Shown: piece after piece, positions 1-5,082 of the stretch
Layout of the letters: every line of letters begins with the position of its first letter
How positions within the stretch are numbered: the first letter of the stretch is position 1
DNA from: an uncultured Bacteroidales bacterium
GTDB lineage: Bacteria > Bacteroidota > Bacteroidia > Bacteroidales > UBA932
Assembly: GCA_934678915.1 (NCBI GenBank)
Contig: CAKUSF010000137.1
Location: forward strand, 1 to 5,141
Length of the DNA stretch: 5,141 bases
Reading direction: 5' to 3'
The notes under the pieces: generated by a model
Told to the model about the DNA's origin: nothing
Database searches by the model: none
Seen by the model: the letters and a program-made list of their open reading frames with translations, nothing else
Made by a program: the position numbers and the translations under genes

Positions 1-282
1 TCCGAGTCCATAAAAGGCTGCGGTCCCGGCCCTATCTCCGAACAGGAGTGGGGTGTCACAACCGCCCCTCTGGCCGGTGGCAAGACGTTCTATCTTCATG
101 TTCTCCAGAACCCAGGTGCTGTCCTTGAGATTCCGATTGCCAAGAAGGCCAAGATTAAGTCCGTGACCGCATTGGCAGACGGTTCAGCCCTTGCGATGAA
201 GAAGGTAGGAGAGAAACTCTTCATCACCCTCCCTACCGATCTGCCTGCAGAGGACTATGTCATTTCAGTGACGGTTAAGTAA
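1..282 (+). CDS. Alpha-L-fucosidase (GH29), C-terminal fragment
   Basis: This is the 3' end of a gene that begins before the window. Ninety-three codons are read in frame 1 to a TAA at 280-282. The opening residues (ESIKGCGPGPIS, then EWGVTT) match the linker of GH29 fucosidases that follows the catalytic barrel, where homologues have a 'GE.IYGT..GP...WGVST'-like stretch. The rest (TFYLHVLQNPG, a run of short beta strands, and a terminal AEDYVISVTVK) fits the C-terminal beta-sandwich of that family. Known members release terminal L-fucose from glycans and are usually exported in Bacteroidota. The catalytic Asp and any signal peptide lie outside the window, so activity and location cannot be judged. 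A different glycoside hydrolase with the same kind of C-terminal sandwich is possible but less likely. Confidence 0.75.
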   Translation, partial: SESIKGCGPGPISEQEWGVTTAPLAGGKTFYLHVLQNPGAVLEIPIAKKAKIKSVTALADGSALAMKKVGEKLFITLPTDLPAEDYVISVTVK

Positions 283-290
283 AACCTTGT

Positions 291-318
291 CAGGCAGATA
301 GACGTCCTATAGTGCCTG
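291..318. repeat. Imperfect inverted repeat after the fucosidase gene
   Basis: The arms caggca (291-296) and tgcctg (313-318) are complementary, and an inner atag/ctat pairing can extend the stem around a small loop. No T tract follows, so it is not a convincing terminator. It could stabilise the 3' end of the fucosidase mRNA. A second short inverted repeat, gttgaca (338-344) with tgtcaac (361-367), lies just downstream. Both are short enough to arise by chance. Confidence 0.3.
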
Positions 319-378
319 CTCCTGCCGAGGACTATTCGTTGACATGATGATAAGTGACCTTGTCAACACGATAAACAA

Positions 379-417
379 AATCCCGTGCGTCGAATCGTAG
401 GTTCCGCGCACGGGATT
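379..417. terminator. Probable bidirectional intrinsic terminator
   Basis: A perfect 11-bp inverted repeat, aatcccgtgcg (379-389) with cgcacgggatt (407-417), encloses a 17-nt loop. On the + strand it is followed by gtgatttt. On the minus strand it is followed by a T-rich run (attttgttt). It lies between the end of the + strand fucosidase gene and the end of the minus-strand ATPase gene, which is where a shared terminator for convergent genes is expected. The stem is GC-rich in its middle. The T tracts are modest, so the efficiency is uncertain. Confidence 0.7.
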
Positions 418-457
418 GTGATTTTCATCAGCTTGTGAGTGAGAAAGCCCTTTATAC

Positions 458-483
458 TCACGGAAGACTGTGCTTCTCCGTGA
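458..483. terminator. Hairpin just downstream of the ATPase gene
   Basis: tcacgga (458-464) pairs with tccgtga (477-483) around a 12-nt loop, 15 bp beyond the stop codon of the minus-strand ATPase gene. Another short pairing, gtgagt (435-440) with actcac (456-461), overlaps it and would compete. Neither is followed by a clear T tract on the minus strand. The hairpin may protect the transcript's 3' end or act as a weak first terminator before the stronger one at 379-417. Confidence 0.35.
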
Positions 484-498
484 TTGCCGTAACTCTTG

Positions 499-2199
499 TT
501 ATTCAGTTGAGATCTTCCACGACTCAATCGTGCGAGTCTTGGTGGAGATGTTGACTCCGACCTTGACGAGTCTTCTTCCGGACGCTGAGCTTGTCGAAGC
601 GCCCGAAGCCATCGAAGCCTTTGAGGTCGCTGAGCCTGTCGAAGTGTTACGACCGGTCGCTGAGCTTGTCGAAGCGCCCAGTTTCGTGCCTGATAAGGCT
701 TCATGATTTTCCGAACCCTCAAACTTGTACGGAATCATATACCCTTTCTCATCAATCTGCCTCAAAGCCTCCTCCGCTGACCCGTCCACCTTGAACTCAA
801 AGACATAGACCCTGTCCTTGGTCCAGCACACAGCGTCCGCCCGCCCGATTGCGGACTTGACCTCGGCCTGGGTGTAGTACCCAAGCAGCGAGAAGATCAG
901 GTAGATGATCGTCTGGAAATGCTTCTCGGACTTGTTCTCTAGATCGTAAGGGATTCCGGCAAGGTAGGACTGCATGAGATTCAAGGCTTTGTCGATGTCG
1001 TGGTGGTACATGGCAGCGAAGAACTGAGCCACAAACCCACTGCCGGTCATCTCACGGTTCCTGTACTGGGCCAACAACCCTTGCGTGAAACCAATCTTGA
1101 CCTCCTTGTTCGGGTAGCCCAGAGTGTAAAGATGCAGGTCGCGATCATATTCCTTAATGGTCAGATAACCAGTCTGATAGAGCATTGGAAGTGCATTGTC
1201 ACTGATTTCAGGTGAGACATCGAAGTCCGATTCGGGAATCATCGGCATGCTGTCAAGGGTGGTCTCGTCAAAGCCTGAGTTTCTCAATCTTTCAAGAAGG
1301 AATGTCGGAGTTCCACTTTCAAACCAGTAACTTCCGATCTTTTGAGCAGCGAGTGCTTTCATCAGACTGAACGGATTATAGATGTCCTCCGACTCCTCGC
1401 TGAAATGATAGCCATCATAGTTGTCTTTCAAGAGCTTGCGCGCTTCCTCAAACGAAATGCTCAATCTGTTGCCCAAAATCTGCACCGGCTCGCGCATTTT
1501 GTTGTCAATCTCACTATTTGAGATTCCGCAGATTGCGGAATATTTCGGCAGCATTGAGATGTTCATCAGATTGTTTAATTCACTGAATATGCTTAATTGA
1601 GCAAACTTGGTAATCCCCGTGATGAACACGAACCTAAGGTACGGGTCTAGACTCTTGATCGGACTATAAAAGTTTCTCATTATCTGGCGCATCGGTACTA
1701 GCCTCTGCTGGTCGTTCATCACGTCAGGCAGTGGGGCATCATATTCATCAATGATTATGACCGCCTTTTCGCCCGTCTTCTCGACTGCCCTACGAATCAG
1801 CCCTTCAAAACGTTGGTTTATTTCCGTTTCCGCGTCCACTTTGCCGTAAAGACGCTCATATTCCAAAAGCTTGATATTCAGTTCGCTGACTAACTTCTCC
1901 TCGTTGCAATGCTTAGCCGTGGACATGTCAAAGTGGAACACCGGATGCTTAGTCCACTCTTTCTTCATTTCCCCAGCCTTCAGCCCATCGAACAACTCCT
2001 TCTCTCCAGCGAAGTAGCTGTGAATCGTGGATGACAGCAGTGACTTCCCGAACCTCCGCGGCCTGCTGAGAAACACGTACGAATAGTTTGTCGCCAAGTC
2101 GTGCACGAACCCCGTCTTGTCGATGTAGAGATACCCTCCCTCGACAATATTCCTGAACGTCTGAATCCCGATCGGGTACCGAATCCTTTTCTCCTCCAT
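499..2199 (-). CDS. AAA-ATPase_like / PD-(D/E)XK nuclease (DUF1703) protein with repeat insertion
   Basis: This 566-aa protein has the two-domain build of the AAA-ATPase_like (PF09820) plus DUF1703 (PF08011) family. Residues 1-30 hold the usual IG.QTF..I...G..YIDKT opening. The Walker A region is RPRRFGKS (46-53), Walker B is VIIIDEYDAP (147-156), and a sensor-like strand FVFITGITKF lies at 190-199. YDGYHF (261-266) and YNPFSL (274-279) are further family motifs. The nuclease-like domain shows GRAD (Asp455) and EFK (Glu468, Lys470), so the catalytic core looks intact. Residues 508-541 are a Ser/Thr/Ala/Gly-rich insertion built from three repeat copies, placed just before the last conserved strand (VKVGVNIS...TRTIESWKI). 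Apart from the insertion, all family motifs are present and in order. The family is often in many copies per Bacteroidales genome. A mobile-element or defence role has been suggested, but no function is firmly known. The start ATG has AAGGGG close upstream. Confidence 0.92.
   Translation of the reverse strand: MEEKRIRYPIGIQTFRNIVEGGYLYIDKTGFVHDLATNYSYVFLSRPRRFGKSLLSSTIHSYFAGEKELFDGLKAGEMKKEWTKHPVFHFDMSTAKHCNEEKLVSELNIKLLEYERLYGKVDAETEINQRFEGLIRRAVEKTGEKAVIIIDEYDAPLPDVMNDQQRLVPMRQIMRNFYSPIKSLDPYLRFVFITGITKFAQLSIFSELNNLMNISMLPKYSAICGISNSEIDNKMREPVQILGNRLSISFEEARKLLKDNYDGYHFSEESEDIYNPFSLMKALAAQKIGSYWFESGTPTFLLERLRNSGFDETTLDSMPMIPESDFDVSPEISDNALPMLYQTGYLTIKEYDRDLHLYTLGYPNKEVKIGFTQGLLAQYRNREMTGSGFVAQFFAAMYHHDIDKALNLMQSYLAGIPYDLENKSEKHFQTIIYLIFSLLGYYTQAEVKSAIGRADAVCWTKDRVYVFEFKVDGSAEEALRQIDEKGYMIPYKFEGSENHEALSGTKLGASTSSATGRNTSTGSATSKASMASGASTSSASGRRLVKVGVNISTKTRTIESWKISTE
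583..678. repeat. Three copies of a short dispersed repeat (ctgagcttgtcgaag core) inside the ATPase gene
   Basis: Copies lie at 583-603, 628-646 and 658-678. The first and third share the identical 21-mer starting cgctgagcttgtcgaagcg. The middle one differs at ctgagCctg and at its right end (aagtg). Starts are 45 and 30 bp apart, both multiples of three, so every copy is read in the same minus-strand frame as GASTSSA, NTSTGSA and GASTSSA. A decayed piece (atcgaagcc, 611-619) sits between the first two. Each copy has weak internal dyad symmetry (cgc...gcg ends; gctt/aagc inside on the minus strand), as in REP-type elements. From memory, this core is a common intergenic repeat in many bacterial genomes. 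Here it lies within a coding region without breaking it. Confidence 0.8.
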
Positions 2200-2201
2200 A
2201 G

Positions 2202-2207
2202 CCCCTT
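2202..2207 (-). promoter_or_regulatory. Possible ribosome binding site of the ATPase gene
   Basis: On the minus strand AAGGGG stands only two bases before the ATG at 2199. It resembles a Shine-Dalgarno sequence, but the spacing is shorter than usual, and Bacteroidota commonly initiate without one. It supports the chosen start weakly. The start is better supported by the conserved family N-terminus, which begins within a few residues of this Met. Confidence 0.35.
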
Positions 2208-2277
2208 AGTCAGTTAATGTTTGGTGCTGAATCTTGAATCCGCAATGAGATGCTCCTGCGCATCAATGTTAGCAAGG

Positions 2278-2311
2278 CAAAGATAATGAATATTTTCGAA
2301 TACATTCCAAT
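2278..2311 (-). promoter_or_regulatory. Candidate Bacteroides-type promoter of the ATPase gene
   Basis: Read on the minus strand, TATCTTTG at 2285-2278 fits the -7 consensus TAnnTTTG exactly. A TTG-containing -33-like element (attgg, 2311-2307) lies about 21 bp further upstream, near the expected 19-21 bp spacing, but it is only a partial match to TTTG. Transcription would start near 2272 and give a leader of about 70 nt before the ATG at 2199. Confidence 0.5.
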
Positions 2312-2356
2312 CCCGTCCGCCCATGTGGTCTTTAATGCTCCGCTTCTCTACCTCAC

Positions 2357-2509
2357 CGGGTGCAAATACCCGTCTCTTGCACCCGAAACCCATTCCGTTG
2401 ACATCGTGGGGTGCAAATCACCATATTCCGCACCCCGACCATCATAAATAGCCAGTTTCGGGTGCCGGAATCGCCTTTCTGCCCCCGAAAACGGAGCTAT
2501 TTGAACCCC
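2357..2509. repeat. Three 51-bp tandem units, each with a 29-nt hairpin
   Basis: Units begin at 2357, 2408 and 2459, exactly 51 bp apart. Each opens with a 29-nt inverted repeat: cgggtgcaa/ttgcacccg (2357-2365 with 2377-2385), ggggtgc/gcacccc (2408-2414 with 2430-2436), and cgggtgc/gcccccg (2459-2465 with 2481-2487, one mismatch). The outermost pair changes from C:G to G:C and back, so pairing is kept while bases differ. Loops and the 22-bp spacers have diverged. In addition, gcacccgaaac (2379-2389) is an exact 11-bp inverted copy of gtttcgggtgc (2455-2465). Read on the minus strand, the unit is 17 codons with a recurring GA......HP pattern. Origin and function are unknown. Confidence 0.7.
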
Positions 2510-2520
2510 ACATGTTAAAT

Positions 2521-2564
2521 GGACCAAATATGAACCAAATTTGGACCAGATTTGGACCAAATGA
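2521..2564. repeat. Four 11-bp direct repeats upstream of the OGG-like gene
   Basis: Four adjacent 11-mers, ggaccaaatat, gaaccaaattt, ggaccagattt and ggaccaaatga, cover 2521-2564. The period is close to one helical turn, so every copy faces the same side of the DNA. The array ends 16 bp before the TAnnTTTG box at 2581, where a regulator of the downstream gene would be expected to bind. An iteron-like or operator role is inferred. No binding protein is identified. Confidence 0.6.
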
Positions 2565-2580
2565 ATTGATATTCTTTGAA

Positions 2581-2588
2581 TATATTTG
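2581..2588 (+). promoter_or_regulatory. Promoter -7 element of the OGG-like gene
   Basis: TATATTTG matches the Bacteroides -7 consensus TAnnTTTG exactly. No TTTG lies at the normal 19-21 bp spacing. The closest upstream TTTG (2551-2554, inside the 11-bp repeats) leaves 26 bp. A weak -33 region next to a repeat array would fit a promoter that needs an activator. The transcript would begin around 2594 and have a leader of about 75 nt. Confidence 0.5.
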
Positions 2589-2611
2589 CGCGGTAAGACG
2601 ATTTAGTACGC

Positions 2612-2631
2612 GGCAACTTTTTTTTGTTGCC
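2612..2631 (+). promoter_or_regulatory. Leader hairpin with T8 loop
   Basis: ggcaac (2612-2617) pairs with gttgcc (2626-2631), and the loop is a pure run of eight T. It lies in the predicted 5' leader of the OGG-like gene, about 38 bp before its ATG. It could affect mRNA stability or translation, or bind a U-preferring RNA chaperone. This is inference from the structure only. Confidence 0.4.
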
Positions 2632-2669
2632 ACACGGAAACGACTAAAATTAATATAAAACCAGATATT

Positions 2670-3293
2670 ATGGAAGGTATTTATTCGTTTGAGAAATGTA
2701 TCCAATCTCTGGATGTCGTGAACCAGACAGTGCTGGTCAAGTTATATCCTAAGAAGTGGGAAAAGCTCTTTCCTGACTATCCAATCCTTAAAGAGGTTCT
2801 TGATGGATGTAGAAAAGATGCTGATGGGAAGTGTCAGATTTCGAGAAAAGAAGTTTCCGAAGAGAAAGACAACGCACGCAAGGCCATCCTTGCGCTATTG
2901 TGGGGTTTTCCGAATGGCTGTAGAAACTCAGATGAGGGCCATCGGAATGTGGTCAAGAGCGTTCTTGAAATAGCAGTGGAGGATAATGACAGGAATCTGA
3001 CCGAGCCTATGTTTAATGCCATGATGGCCCCAAAAGGCATCGGATTATCCATTCTTAGCAAGATGCTGTATTTCTTTGAGTACAAAGTGGATGGCAATCG
3101 CGCTTTGATTCTGGATTCCAAAGTCATGAAAAGCTTGAGAACCTTTTCCGAATTTGAGAATGTAACCTGCAAACGTGCCGGACGTTTCGAAAGGTACACC
3201 TCTTATGTAAACCGCATGACAGAGATCGCTAACAAAATGAGTGGTGTCACACCGGATCAGCTTGAATATTTCTTGTTTAGCTGCAAACAATAG
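2670..3293 (+). CDS. OGG-fold (8-oxoguanine DNA glycosylase-like) HhH protein
   Basis: This 207-aa predicted soluble protein resembles the bacterial '8-oxoguanine DNA glycosylase OGG fold' family. Visible marks are LLWGFPNG (76-83), a helix-hairpin-helix around MMAPKGIGLSILSKMLYFF (118-136), ALILDSKV (145-152) with Asp149 in the place of the catalytic Asp of HhH glycosylases, and a C-terminal helix RFERYTSYVNRM...DQLEYFLF (172-204). In OGG1 the catalytic Lys follows GVGT. Here that position is Ser127 in GIGLS and the nearest Lys is 131, so a standard bifunctional lyase mechanism is doubtful. Known HhH glycosylases excise damaged bases. Some single-gene relatives are suspected of anti-phage roles, but nothing here proves either. 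The gene stands alone behind its own promoter box, with an AT-rich start and no Shine-Dalgarno sequence. Confidence 0.75.
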   Translation: MEGIYSFEKCIQSLDVVNQTVLVKLYPKKWEKLFPDYPILKEVLDGCRKDADGKCQISRKEVSEEKDNARKAILALLWGFPNGCRNSDEGHRNVVKSVLEIAVEDNDRNLTEPMFNAMMAPKGIGLSILSKMLYFFEYKVDGNRALILDSKVMKSLRTFSEFENVTCKRAGRFERYTSYVNRMTEIANKMSGVTPDQLEYFLFSCKQ

Positions 3294-3304
3294 CAAATTG
3301 CTAT
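3290..3304. repeat. 15-bp palindrome over the stop codon of the OGG-like gene
   Basis: atagcaa (3290-3296) and ttgctat (3298-3304) form a perfect palindrome with one central base, overlapping the TAG stop at 3291-3293. With no loop it is a poor RNA hairpin and no T tract follows, so it is not a good terminator. A dimeric protein-binding site is possible. The rest of the gap to 3353 is AT-rich (an ataaatatatatata stretch at 3322-3336) and has no clear TAnnTTTG promoter. Confidence 0.4.
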
Positions 3305-3352
3305 CGGGCAAGTGATACCAAAATAAATATATATATAAATTAACAAGATATT

Positions 3353-3497
3353 ATGATAGAACAAGTTATAAATCATAGGGGGGGGTGAACATTATGTCGC
3401 ACCTTGTGTAGAAACCATTTCTACATGTCTGAATTCTATCCTATGTGGCTCCACTGGCGCTACAGTCGATCCAATAGGTGACGGTGGTGACGATTAA
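3353..3497 (+). pseudogene. Small Cys-containing peptide gene, frame broken at a G8 run
   Basis: In this sequence the ATG at 3353 gives only 11 codons (ending HRGG) before TGA at 3386-3388. A different frame, open from 3372 to TAA at 3495-3497, has no start codon but reads GEHYVAPCVETI, then ILCGSTGATVDPIGDGGDD. That looks like the short peptides of Bacteroidales with a 'Y..P.ve.i...iLc.S' core and an acidic, Gly-rich tail, often next to surface lipoproteins. Removing one G from the eight at 3378-3385 would join both parts into a 47-aa peptide with three Cys. Its stop lies 10 bp before the next gene's ATG, as in an operon. It may be phase-variable, rescued by slippage, dead, or a sequencing error. 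The function is unknown, and the family match rests on pattern memory. Confidence 0.6.
3378..3385. repeat. Homopolymer of eight G
   Basis: Eight consecutive G follow cata and precede tgaac. Such runs are prone to slipped-strand change and to transcriptional slippage. This one sits exactly where two partial reading frames of the small peptide gene would have to join. Seven G would restore a single frame. Eight or nine give early stops. Confidence 0.9.
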
Positions 3498-3507
3498 ACT
3501 TCTCAAC

Positions 3508-4446
3508 ATGAAAAGGAAAACTCTTACATTAGTATGCCTCTGCCTTGCTATCATCTCTTGCAAGGTGGAGGATTTCAAAGACGCGTCATCTTATCAAAGG
3601 GTAGAGTTCAATGTTCCTGACATTCCGTTCTATCCTGACGATGAGGCGGACACCAAATCCGCTATCAATCTCAGCACGAGTCCGCTCAGTTTCATGTGGG
3701 AAGTCAACGACACTGTCGGCATCTTCCCGAATCAGGGCAGTCAAGTGTTCTTTTCAATGGCCAAAGGGGTGGGCACAAACTCAGCATCGTTTGATGGTGG
3801 AGGATGGGCGCTGAAGGAGTCGTCATCATATTACAGTTATTTCCCGCTAGTCGGTCGGTTTTATCTTGATCCTAGATTCGTCCCCGTTTCATTCGATGGA
3901 CAGAAGCAATACAACGCTTCGAATCCTATCAAGAGCGCAAGATTCTATTTGGCAGCCAAAGGTGACTCGAACAACGATGGGACCCTCACGTTCAATTACA
4001 ACATCTTGAATGTCATTCTAAATGTGAATTGTACTCTTCCCGCAGGGGTTTACACTAACCTGACGCTTTCCGTGGAGAGCAATCTATTCACAACAGAAGG
4101 GTATTTCAATCTGTTTGCTCAGACACCGGCTATTGTCGGCACTAAGAAGTCGTCATCAATTTCTTTGGCTTTGGACAACCTCTCCTTATCATCGGATGGG
4201 GTCTTGCCACTCTACGTCATGTTGGCTCCCGTTAATCTGAACGGAGTCACCATTACAGTCACCGTCACCGAAAGCACCGGACGGAAATACGTCTGCACAA
4301 AAATTCCTTCCAGAGAGTATCTTGCAGGAAAACGGTATGGCTTGAACTGTGCCTCCTTTACCGAATATCAGTCGGAATATCCTGAAGGCGTTGGCTCTTC
4401 CGATGTAGATCTTGGCAATGATGATGAAGTAATAACCATTAAATAG
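3508..4446 (+). CDS. Fimbrillin-family (Mfa-like) lipoprotein
   Basis: The ATG at 3508 is chosen over the GTG at 3478 because it opens a clean lipoprotein signal: MKRK, a hydrophobic stretch, and the lipobox AIISC with Cys18, giving 312 aa. CKVED after the Cys is acidic, as in surface-export signals of Bacteroidota. The mature part matches the fimbrillin/Mfa-like pattern (PF13149 type): TKS (49-51), FMWEVNDTVGIFP (62-74), VFFSM (80-84), FDGGGWALK (95-103), YYSYFPL (108-114) and VSFDGQKQY (127-135), followed by a second beta-rich half. Known relatives are fimbrial subunits or adhesins anchored at the outer membrane. The gene follows the small peptide frame by 10 bp and precedes another lipoprotein by 9 bp, so the three are probably co-transcribed. 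Whether it is a stalk, tip or anchor subunit cannot be told. Confidence 0.8.
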   Translation: MKRKTLTLVCLCLAIISCKVEDFKDASSYQRVEFNVPDIPFYPDDEADTKSAINLSTSPLSFMWEVNDTVGIFPNQGSQVFFSMAKGVGTNSASFDGGGWALKESSSYYSYFPLVGRFYLDPRFVPVSFDGQKQYNASNPIKSARFYLAAKGDSNNDGTLTFNYNILNVILNVNCTLPAGVYTNLTLSVESNLFTTEGYFNLFAQTPAIVGTKKSSSISLALDNLSLSSDGVLPLYVMLAPVNLNGVTITVTVTESTGRKYVCTKIPSREYLAGKRYGLNCASFTEYQSEYPEGVGSSDVDLGNDDEVITIK

Positions 4447-4455
4447 CGGTCAAGT

Positions 4456-5082
4456 ATGAATAAAATATTCCTGATTACATCCATTGTTCTGACATCACTT
4501 TGCTATATGTCTTGTCAGAATCTACAAAACATCAAAGACAGCGAGCCAGAATATATCACGGTGCATCTTGGGACGGCAGGTGAGGTTCAGACCAAGTCTG
4601 CCAGTACAGATGACCTCTACGGCATTAACGTTTATTATGATCCATCCCGTGATGGCAAGTCAAACACGCATTATGCCTATGGGATTTTTGACAACAAGGA
4701 GGATATGTCCATCAATCTTTTAAGTGGATACACCTATAAGTTCGAATGTACTTTGGTAAAGGGCGGCAAAACAACCTTGTATTGTGGCCAGTATGGAGAA
4801 AACACCTTCTCCGGATACGCAAAACCTTTTCAAACAAATGCTTCGGAGTCTTCCAAACTGTCCAATTCATTTGTTTATGGTACGGATTATCTAAGTGGGA
4901 TAACCTCCGGTGCAGCGACTGTAAAATCTACTTCGACTGGTTATGAAGACAAAGAAATGCCTTCCATCCAGCGCTACTATGGCGAAGTATCAGGGTATAA
5001 GCCAGTTTCGGGCGGAGTTGTCAAGATACCTTTAAAAAAGACAGTATTTGGGGTTAGAATAATTATTAGGGTGTTAAGTTAA
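4456..5082 (+). CDS. Bacteroidales lipoprotein, probably C-terminally truncated
   Basis: This 208-aa product starts MNKIFLITSIV and has a lipobox ending YMSC at Cys20, so it is a predicted outer-membrane lipoprotein. The body shows YGINVYYD (54-61), YAYGIFDN (73-80), YKFECTLVKGG (93-103), KPF (121-123), YGTDYL (140-145) and RYYGEVSGYKPVSGG (172-186), then KIPLKKTVFGVR. That order recalls fimbria-associated lipoproteins of unknown function in Bacteroidales. In those I expect further beta strands after the R.VFG motif. Here the frame ends nine codons after FGV, in an AT-rich tail, so the C-terminus looks replaced or lost. The 9-bp gap to the fimbrillin-like gene suggests one operon and possibly a shared assembly. 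The family assignment is from pattern memory only. Confidence 0.65.
   Translation: MNKIFLITSIVLTSLCYMSCQNLQNIKDSEPEYITVHLGTAGEVQTKSASTDDLYGINVYYDPSRDGKSNTHYAYGIFDNKEDMSINLLSGYTYKFECTLVKGGKTTLYCGQYGENTFSGYAKPFQTNASESSKLSNSFVYGTDYLSGITSGAATVKSTSTGYEDKEMPSIQRYYGEVSGYKPVSGGVVKIPLKKTVFGVRIIIRVLS

Larger units (their letters stand above)
2200..2669. other. 470-bp divergent intergenic region, repeat-rich
   Basis: No convincing gene lies here. From left to right it holds the upstream region of the minus-strand ATPase gene with a candidate promoter, an unremarkable stretch (about 2312-2356), three 51-bp hairpin units (2357-2509), four 11-bp direct repeats (2521-2564), a TAnnTTTG box (2581-2588), a T8-loop hairpin (2612-2631) and an AT-rich leader before the ATG at 2670. 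Open frames across it on the minus strand (for example 2348-2560) follow the repeats and resemble no protein family I recognise. Confidence 0.7.

Noticed and set aside
363..722. Minus-strand open frame with repeated LRQAQRP peptides
   Set aside because: It runs through the three repeat copies in another frame than the ATPase gene and crosses the terminator hairpin. The peptide repeats come from the DNA repeat, not from a protein family.
470..794. Plus-strand open frames (AELVEAP and SLSLSKR repeats)
   Set aside because: They are antisense to the conserved C-terminus of the ATPase gene, and the repeat lacks stops in several frames, so long open frames are expected there.
1000..1215. Plus-strand open frame inside the ATPase gene
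   Set aside because: It is antisense to a conserved coding region and has no features of its own.
2357..2509. CRISPR array
   Set aside because: The 29-nt units at 51-bp spacing have the right scale, but the units differ too much inside, the spacers are only 22 bp, there are only three units, and no cas gene is present.
2348..2705. Two minus-strand open frames over the intergenic repeats
   Set aside because: They follow the 51-bp and 11-bp repeats, have no promoter or start context, and one overlaps the start of the OGG-like gene. The 17-codon period is kept only as an alternative reading of the repeat array.
2834..3311. Minus-strand open frames opposite the OGG-like gene
   Set aside because: They are antisense shadows of a + strand gene that has clear family motifs, and they show no recognisable domains.
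3478..3507. GTG start at 3478 for the fimbrillin-like lipoprotein
   Set aside because: It would add ten residues before the signal peptide and overlap the small peptide frame. The ATG at 3508 gives a standard lipoprotein signal.
3611..3814. Open frame in another frame within the fimbrillin-like gene
   Set aside because: The overlapping frame has all the conserved fimbrillin motifs; this one is low-complexity and unrecognisable. The same reasoning applies to the open frame at 4746-4946.
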